Assembly: GCA_030447005.1 (NCBI GenBank)
Contig: JAUJME010000026.1
Coordinates: forward strand, 1 to 12,975
From: Solirubrobacteraceae bacterium
Lineage (GTDB): Bacteria > Actinomycetota > Thermoleophilia > Solirubrobacterales > Solirubrobacteraceae
DNA length: 12,975 bases
Reading direction: 5' to 3'
Made by a program: the position numbers and the translations under genes. The notes below the pieces were generated by a model, which ran no database searches, had not been told where the DNA came from, and saw only the letters and a list, made by a program, of their open reading frames with translations. Below, in pieces: positions 1 through 4,666 of the stretch; positions within the stretch are counted from its first letter, which is position 1, and the number at the start of each line of letters is the position of its first letter.

Positions 1-2
1 CG

Positions 3-761
3 CCGGTGATCTCCATGGTCACCGCCGTCGCGACGATGGCGATCATCCCGTTCTCCGACACGGTCGACATCTTCGGCACGCCGGTCGGGCTCTACGGGAT
101 CGACCCGTCGGTGGGCGTCCTCTACGCCTTCGCGTTCGGCGCGATCGCGTTCTACGGCCTGATGCTCGGCGGCTGGGCCTCGGGCTCGAAGTACTCGTTC
201 CTCGGCGCCATGCGCGCTGCCGCGCAGCTCATCTCCTACGAGGTCGCCCAGGGCCTCGCGCTGGTCGGCGTGATCATGATGGCCGGCACGCTCTCGCTGA
301 CGGAGATCGTCAACGCGCAGGAGGGGCTCTGGTACATCGTCCCGCAGTTCGTCGGCTTCCTGATCTTCCTGATCGCCGGCTTCGCGGAGACCAACCGCGC
401 GCCGTTCGACCTCTCCGAGGCCGACGCAGAGCTCATCGGCGGCTACAACACGGAGTACGGCGGCGGCCGCTTCGCCGCGTTCTTCGCGGCGGAGTACCTC
501 AACATGGTCGTCGTCTCCGGGCTCACGGTGACCCTCTTCCTCGGCGGTTGGAACCTGCCGTTCGGCATCGACCCGCCGACCTGGGTCGACCCGATCGTGG
601 TCATCGTGAAGATGCTCTTCTTCCTCTTCCTGTTCATCTGGGTCCGCGGCACGCTGCCCCGCCTGCGCTACGACCAGCTCATGTCCCTCGGCTGGAAGAT
701 CCTGCTGCCGCTGGCGACCCTCAACGCCCTCGTGACCGCGATCCTGGTGGTGGCCTTCTAG
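3..761 (+). CDS. nuoH: NADH-quinone oxidoreductase subunit H (NuoH), C-terminal part
   Basis: Membrane subunit of respiratory complex I that joins the peripheral arm to the membrane arm and forms much of the quinone-binding channel. The gene enters from outside the window, so the N-terminus is missing; about 252 residues are present. The strongest signature is the conserved cytoplasmic loop ETNRAPFDLSEADAELIGGY followed by NTEYGGGRFAAFFAAEY, the classic NuoH quinone-site loop. Hydrophobic helices lie on both sides, and the end (FIWVRGTLPRLRYDQLMSLGWK, then a last helix) is also typical. The TAG stop is followed with no gap by the ATG of nuoI, so the two are co-transcribed and probably translationally coupled. 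Identification is secure; only the missing 5' part limits it. Confidence 0.97.
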   Translation, partial: PVISMVTAVATMAIIPFSDTVDIFGTPVGLYGIDPSVGVLYAFAFGAIAFYGLMLGGWASGSKYSFLGAMRAAAQLISYEVAQGLALVGVIMMAGTLSLTEIVNAQEGLWYIVPQFVGFLIFLIAGFAETNRAPFDLSEADAELIGGYNTEYGGGRFAAFFAAEYLNMVVVSGLTVTLFLGGWNLPFGIDPPTWVDPIVVIVKMLFFLFLFIWVRGTLPRLRYDQLMSLGWKILLPLATLNALVTAILVVAF

Positions 762-1304
762 ATGTCCGACAAGACCTGGACCCCGGGCGACGACGTCATC
801 CTCGTCCAGCGCGGCCCCGAGCCCGGCGGCGCCGGCGGCGCCTACCGCGCCTTCGGCGAGACGCTGCGCGGCCTCAAGACGACGTTCGCCCGCATGGTGG
901 AGGGCCCGCAGACCCTCCAGTACCCGGAGGAGAAGACGCCGGTCTTCCCGCGCTTCCGCGGCCGCCACCGCCTCCACCGCTTCGAGGACACCGGCCTCGA
1001 GAAGTGCGTCGGCTGCTCGCTCTGCGCGGCGGCCTGCCCGGCCGACTGCATCCGCGTCGTCGCCGCCGAGAACACGCCGGACAACCGGGTGAGCGCCGGC
1101 GAGCGCTACGCCGCGGTCTACGAGATCAACCTCTCGCGCTGCATCTTCTGCGGCTACTGCGAGATCGCGTGCCCGTTCGACGCGATCACGATGGGTCACG
1201 ACTACGAGCTTTCCGACTACAACCGCTCCGACCTCATCTTCACCAAGGAGATGCTCCTCCAGGAGCCGCTCGAGCGCACGCCGCTGCGCACGGTGGGGGA
1301 CTAG
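762..1304 (+). CDS. nuoI: NADH-quinone oxidoreductase subunit I (NuoI), 2x[4Fe-4S] ferredoxin-like
   Basis: Peripheral-arm subunit of complex I carrying the two [4Fe-4S] clusters (N6a/N6b) that pass electrons toward the quinone site. The 180-residue protein has two full ferredoxin motifs: [12 protein letters not shown] (Cys82, 85, 88, 92) and [12 protein letters not shown] (Cys127, 130, 133, 137). Length and spacing are normal for the family. The ATG directly abuts the TAG of nuoH, with GGTGG a short distance upstream as a weak ribosome-binding site. In most nuo operons nuoJ follows; here the next open frame is a hydrolase on the same strand, so the operon either ends here or the remaining membrane-arm genes lie elsewhere. 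Identification is secure. Confidence 0.97.
   Translation: MSDKTWTPGDDVILVQRGPEPGGAGGAYRAFGETLRGLKTTFARMVEGPQTLQYPEEKTPVFPRFRGRHRLHRFEDTGLEKCVGCSLCAAACPADCIRVVAAENTPDNRVSAGERYAAVYEINLSRCIFCGYCEIACPFDAITMGHDYELSDYNRSDLIFTKEMLLQEPLERTPLRTVGD
1295..1300 (+). promoter_or_regulatory. Ribosome-binding site pointing to an ACG start
   Basis: GGGGGA lies inside the last codons of nuoI, six bases before ACG at 1307. It is the only good Shine-Dalgarno in front of the hydrolase signal sequence, and it is the reason for placing the start there. The start codon itself is uncertain. Confidence 0.45.
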
Positions 1305-1306
1305 CG

Positions 1307-2113
1307 ACGGCGCGCTCCGCCGCCCTCGCGGCCCTGGCCGCCGCCGCGGCCCTCGCCGGCGCCGGCTGCGAGGGCTCCGCCGCAGCGCCCGCCCGCGACG
1401 CGGCCGACCGGTCCGAGGAGCGCCGACCCGGGGCGGAGGCGCGCAAGGGGCGGCTGCGGGCGCGGGTGCGGCCGCCACGCGCGCGGCGGCTCGCGCCCGG
1501 GGTGCACCGGCTGGCGGTCGCCGGTGGGCGCGACGCCCTGGTCTCCGTTCCGCCCGCGGCCGGCGAGGGCCGTCCTGTGCCGCTGGTGCTCGTGCTCCAC
1601 GGAGCGGGCGGGTCGGCTCGCTCCGGGCTCGGCATCCTTGGCCCACTCGCGGATGGGAGCGGCACCGCGCTGCTCGCACCGGCGTCGCGGGGGCGGACGT
1701 GGGACGTCGTCGAGGGCGGCTTCGGCCCGGACGTCGCCGCGATCGACAGGCTGCTGCGGCGGGTGTTCGCCCGCGTGGCCGTGGACCGGTCGCGGCTGGC
1801 GATCGCCGGGTTCTCCGACGGCGCGTCCTACGCGCTCTCGCTCGGGCTGACCAACGGCGACCTCTTCCGCCACGTGGTCGCTTTCTCGCCTGGGTTCAGC
1901 GCGCCCGGAACCCGCCGCGGGCGCCCGCCGATCTTCGACTCGCACGGCGTCGACGACAAGGTGCTGCCGATCGACCCGACGAGCCGGCGGCTGGTGCCCG
2001 CGCTGCGGCGGGCCGGCTACGACGTGCGCTACCGCGAGTTCGCCGGCGGGCACTCCGTGCCGCCGGAGATCGCGCGCGAGGCACTCGACCGGGTGCTCGG
2101 GCGCGGCGGCTGA
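1307..2113 (+). CDS. Alpha/beta hydrolase, PHB-depolymerase/esterase-like, probable lipoprotein (start codon non-canonical)
   Basis: Probable secreted serine esterase. The motifs are those of the alpha/beta-hydrolase fold: an HGAGG oxyanion loop after a hydrophobic strand, nucleophile elbow GFSDGAS (Ser170), acid in HGVDDKVLP (Asp217 by spacing) and GGHSVP (His249), numbered from the assumed start. This order resembles the LpqC/PHB-depolymerase and phospholipase/carboxylesterase group; the substrate is unknown. The N-terminus is an Ala/Leu-rich stretch ending LAGAGC, a plausible lipobox, so an outer-face lipoprotein is likely. No ATG, GTG or TTG is in frame before the lipobox. GGGGGA at 1295-1300 places the ACG at 1307 exactly where a start would be expected; it is either a rare start or a base error. 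It begins 2 nt after nuoI stops and ends 1 nt before the stop of the converging CooC-like gene. Confidence 0.75.
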   Translation, partial: TARSAALAALAAAAALAGAGCEGSAAAPARDAADRSEERRPGAEARKGRLRARVRPPRARRLAPGVHRLAVAGGRDALVSVPPAAGEGRPVPLVLVLHGAGGSARSGLGILGPLADGSGTALLAPASRGRTWDVVEGGFGPDVAAIDRLLRRVFARVAVDRSRLAIAGFSDGASYALSLGLTNGDLFRHVVAFSPGFSAPGTRRGRPPIFDSHGVDDKVLPIDPTSRRLVPALRRAGYDVRYREFAGGHSVPPEIAREALDRVLGRGG

Positions 2114-2114
2114 C

Positions 2115-2846
2115 CTAGCGGGCGGCCCGGACCCGCTCGGCCAGCGCCAGCAGGGCCCGGACGCCGGGCGAGTCCTCCGTCGCGTCGATCGGGGCGGTGC
2201 CCTCCTCGTCCGCCCGCGCGATCACCGGGTCCTCGGGGATCTCGACCAGCGGGTGATCGGAGCCGAGCGCGTCACGGATCAGCGCGACGTCATCCTCGCC
2301 GGTGACCCGGTTCGCCACGACGATGGCCGGGAAGCGCCCCGCGGCGACGCGCAGCGCCCGGGCGGCGACGTCGAGCGACTTGGCCGTCGGCTGGGCGACC
2401 ACGAGCACGAGGTCGGCGTCCCCGGGCTCGAGGCGCAGGACGGTCCCGAGGCCGGCCTCGAGGTCTCCGACGACGATCCTGCCCTGGCCCTCGAGTTCGC
2501 CGAGCAACTGCTCAGCCGAGATGCCACATCAGGTACAGCCCGGGTTCGGGCGGTCCAGGCGCGAGGCCACCACGAGGCGCACGCCGTCAGGCGCGTCGCT
2601 GCCGAACGTCCCGACCATCCCCTCGATCGTCGGCTCGTGCTCCACCTCGCCGTCCTCGAGCCCCTGTCGGACGGCGACGAGGGCATCGGTCTCCTCGGGC
2701 CCGACGCCGAGCGACACGCCGAGCATGGGGTTCGTGTCGCAGTCGAGCGCCAGGACGGACTCGCCGCTGCGCGCGAGGGCGCGTGCGACGGTGCCGGCGA
2801 CCGTCGTCTTCCCGACCCCGCCCTTGCCCGCGACCAGCAGCTTCAT
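2115..2846 (-). CDS. CooC-like nickel-insertion ATPase with in-frame UGA (candidate selenoprotein)
   Basis: MinD/SIMIBI-class P-loop ATPase of the CooC family, which in known cases loads nickel into CO dehydrogenase. Read through one UGA it is 243 residues, a normal family length. Seen: Walker A GKGGVGKT (residues 7-14), ALDCDTNP with Asp37, switch II GDLEAG (127-132), AQPTAKSLD, and VVANRV before the C-terminal part. The UGA is codon 106 (2529-2531) in the context Gly-Cys104-Thr-UGA-Cys107-Gly. In characterised CooC a C-x-C motif in this region binds metal at the dimer interface, so the UGA replaces the second metal cysteine. Both halves are in the same frame with no decay, and a SECIS-like hairpin follows. 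The ATG overlaps the stop of the upstream CooC-like gene (ATGA). The substrate enzyme is unknown; hypE lies about 10 kb away. Alternative: a recent nonsense mutation or base error. Confidence 0.85.
2486..2525 (-). promoter_or_regulatory. Candidate bacterial SECIS hairpin
   Basis: Counting from the first base after UGA as +1: bases +13 to +19 (GCUGAGC) pair with +24 to +30 (GCUCGGC, one U-G pair), enclosing the loop AGUU at +20 to +23. Below this, +8 to +12 (UCUCG) pair with +36 to +40 (CGAGG, one U-G pair) and +4 to +6 (GGC) with +41 to +43 (GCC). A single bulged A sits at +7 and a five-base bulge at +31 to +35. Bacterial SECIS elements lie immediately 3' of the UGA within the coding region, with the apical loop roughly 16-37 bases away and a G in its first two positions; this hairpin fits. 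The folding was done by eye. Confidence 0.65.
2529..2531 (-). other. Candidate selenocysteine codon (in-frame UGA)
   Basis: The only interruption of the CooC-like frame. It lies between Cys-Thr and Cys-Gly in the family's metal-binding cysteine motif. Translation downstream stays in the same frame for 137 more codons and carries all remaining conserved motifs. Read as selenocysteine it gives a C-x-U motif followed by another Cys. Confidence 0.7.
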
Positions 2847-3676
2847 CCCGCGCTCACCGACGGCAGGCTACCGGCCTCGAGCCCGTCGGCCAACTCCGCG
2901 ACCGCGGCGACGGCGGCGCAACCGGGCGCCGCGTCGATGAGCGCGACGCCCTCGCGCTCGGCCTCCCGGACCGCGGCCTCGGCCGGGACGGCGGCGGCGG
3001 CGCGGGCGCCGAAGAAGTCCTCCACGCGCCGGACGTCCGCGGGCCGGCGGACCTGGTTGGCGACCACGCTCACCCCGATCCCGTCGCGGGTGGCGGCCAG
3101 CCGGGCGATCCGGCGGGCGGTCATCATCGACTGCCACGTCGGCTCGACCACCAGGACGAACGTCGCAGCGTACGGCGCCCACTCGAAGACGACCTGCCGC
3201 GGGCCGGCCGGCAGGTCGCCGAGCAGCGTCCAATCGCGCAGCGCGCGCGCCCCGGCGAGCCCGTGGATCGTGCGGTAGTACGCCTGGAAGGCGGGCATGA
3301 GCGGAGCACGGCCGGCCTCCGAGAGCTTCCCGGCCTGCAGGAGGCGGACGCCGTCGGGCGCGGCGGTCGCGTAGCGCTGGACGGCCCGCACCGGCCCGAC
3401 GCCGGGCGTGTAGCGCCAGCGCCGGTCCTCTCCGCGCTCGGCGGCGTCGATCAGGGGCGGCCGAGCCGGCGGCCGGGCGCCCAGGCTGAGCTCGAGCCCC
3501 GGGAGCGTGTCCGAGTCGAGCGCGAGGACCCGGTGGCCGCGCCGCGCGAGGACCCGTGCGAGGGTCCCGGCGATCAGCGACTTGCCGGCGCCCCCCTTGC
3601 CGGCGACCGCGGCACGGATGACCGGGACGCCGCGGGGAGCCCGTCGCCCGGACGAGCCCCCCGCCGCCGCCGTCAG
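2843..3676 (-). CDS. Second CooC-like P-loop ATPase, lacking the cysteine motif (probable CTG start)
   Basis: Paralogue of the next gene. From the assumed start it is 277 residues: Walker A GKGGAGKS (26-33), VLALDSDTLPG (Asp56), switch II GDLPAG (153-158), VVEPTWQS, and VVANQV for base recognition. The region that should carry the CooC C-x-C has none (around GKLSEAGRAPLMPAF), so this copy cannot bind metal the same way; it may be a regulatory or heterodimer partner. Between the previous in-frame stop (3917) and the P-loop there is no ATG, GTG or TTG in frame; the first GTG, at 3391, would remove Walker A. The best candidate is CTG at 3676-3674, overlapping the TGA of the upstream gene as CTGA, the same arrangement as the ATGA overlap at its own 3' end. 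Family assignment is firm; the start is not. Confidence 0.82.
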   Translation of the reverse strand: MTAAAGGSSGRRAPRGVPVIRAAVAGKGGAGKSLIAGTLARVLARRGHRVLALDSDTLPGLELSLGARPPARPPLIDAAERGEDRRWRYTPGVGPVRAVQRYATAAPDGVRLLQAGKLSEAGRAPLMPAFQAYYRTIHGLAGARALRDWTLLGDLPAGPRQVVFEWAPYAATFVLVVEPTWQSMMTARRIARLAATRDGIGVSVVANQVRRPADVRRVEDFFGARAAAAVPAEAAVREAEREGVALIDAAPGCAAVAAVAELADGLEAGSLPSVSAG

Positions 3677-4554
3677 CGAGGTCCGACGGCCTCGCGGTCG
3701 CCGGCCACGGCTTCCTCGGCCGCCTCGGTCAGGGCCCGGCGGGCCTCGGCTTCGGCGATCATCTCGTACAGCTCGGCTTCGAGCGCGTCGACGCCCGAGG
3801 GGGAATCGGGACCGCCCACCGCGAGCACCGGCGCGCCGCCGCTGCGGCGCCTCAGGACGAAGTAGCCGCCGGTGAGCCCGAGGGCGGCCAGCAGGGCCAG
3901 GCCGACGATCACGCCATCAGGCGTCCCGGGCCGGCGCTCCGTCGTGCGCGCAGCCGGTGCGGGAGCCGGAGCCGAAGCCGGCGCCGCGGTCGGCTCGACC
4001 CAGGGGGCCTCGATCCCCTGCATGCCGCGGGGAGCCTGCGCGACCGTGCGCACGCGGTCCGCGCGGCCGGGAGACGCGGTCCGGCGGGCCGGATTCCCCG
4101 ACCGCTTCGCACCGGCACGGCTCGTGCCGCGAGCCGCCTGCGCGACCGCGTTCGTCCGGACGGCCTTCGCCTGCGACGTCGAGGCCGGGCCGCTCGCGGG
4201 GGTGGTCGCGGCGGCGCGCTGGGTCGTGACCTGCGTCGCGGGCCTGCCCGCCGGCCGCTGGGCCGCCGACTTCGGCGCCGCGGACGGCCTCGGCGCGGAC
4301 GCCGACGACGGCGCCTTGATCGGTGCGTTGCTCGTGGCTCGCTTCGGCGCATCGGGCGTCGAGCCGGCCGCCGCCGGGCCGCTGCCGGCGGCGGCGTGCG
4401 GGCACGCCATCCCGTCGTTCATCGAGGCCATGTCGTGGTTCGCCGAGGCGGTGCCGCCGGACGCTGCCACCATGCCGCAGGCGAGGACCCCGACCGACCA
4501 CCGCCGCACGCTGCGGGTCGATCTCCGGGAGGCCTGCTCGACGAACGAGGTCAT
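3673..4554 (-). CDS. Single-pass surface protein with His/Met/Cys-bearing N-terminus and disordered Ala/Pro/Lys linker
   Basis: Family not recognised. The 293 residues read as: a basic n-region and signal peptide (RRWSVGVLACGMVAASG to about residue 38); then NHDMASMNDGMACPHAAAG, dense in His, Met, Asp and one Cys (residues about 39-57) and suggestive of soft-metal (Cu/Ni) binding at the mature N-terminus; about 150 residues of low-complexity Ala/Pro/Thr/Lys/Arg; a membrane helix near 214-234 followed by RRR; and a 59-residue cytosolic tail with an acidic, probably helical segment (DALEAELYEMIAEAEARR). An excellent ribosome-binding site (AGGAG, 4559-4563) precedes the ATG. Its TGA overlaps the proposed CTG start of the first CooC-like ATPase, so the ATPases are read from the same message. 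A role as a metal-binding membrane partner of the ATPases is inference. Confidence 0.8.
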   Translation of the reverse strand: MTSFVEQASRRSTRSVRRWSVGVLACGMVAASGGTASANHDMASMNDGMACPHAAAGSGPAAAGSTPDAPKRATSNAPIKAPSSASAPRPSAAPKSAAQRPAGRPATQVTTQRAAATTPASGPASTSQAKAVRTNAVAQAARGTSRAGAKRSGNPARRTASPGRADRVRTVAQAPRGMQGIEAPWVEPTAAPASAPAPAPAARTTERRPGTPDGVIVGLALLAALGLTGGYFVLRRRSGGAPVLAVGGPDSPSGVDALEAELYEMIAEAEARRALTEAAEEAVAGDREAVGPR

Positions 4555-4581
4555 CGTTCTCCTCTGTTGGGTGTGCTTTCA

Positions 4582-4609
4582 GCCGGCGGCATCACGGGGG
4601 GCCGCCGGC
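4582..4609 (-). terminator. GC-rich hairpin between surface-protein genes
   Basis: GCCGGCGGC at 4582-4590 and its perfect reverse complement GCCGCCGGC at 4601-4609 enclose a 10-base loop. It lies 57 bases after the stop of the sialidase-fold/CWB2 gene and 27 bases before the ATG of the next gene, with no U-run. It could be a U-less terminator or a partial terminator that lowers expression of the downstream ATPases. A weaker hairpin (GGCACG 4623-4628 with CGTGCC 4642-4647) lies just upstream. Confidence 0.45.
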
Positions 4610-4666
4610 GCCTTCCTTCGCGGGCACGCACGCTACGCGCTCGTGCCGCCTGTCGCAAGCGGCGCC

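Noticed and set aside
548..1306. Upstream extension of the hydrolase frame through nuoH and nuoI
   Set aside because: Arg/Pro/Ala-rich translation typical of an off-frame in GC-rich DNA, wholly overlapping two certain genes.
2115..2846. Reading the UGA-split CooC-like gene as two separate small genes or a simple pseudogene
   Set aside because: Both parts are in one frame, conserved motifs continue across the break, there is no other lesion, and the second part would have to begin at a TTG inside the hairpin. Base error is still possible and is stated as the main alternative.
3391..3393. GTG inside the second CooC-like gene as its true start
   Set aside because: It would remove Walker A and the following conserved Asp motif, which are clearly present upstream in the same frame.
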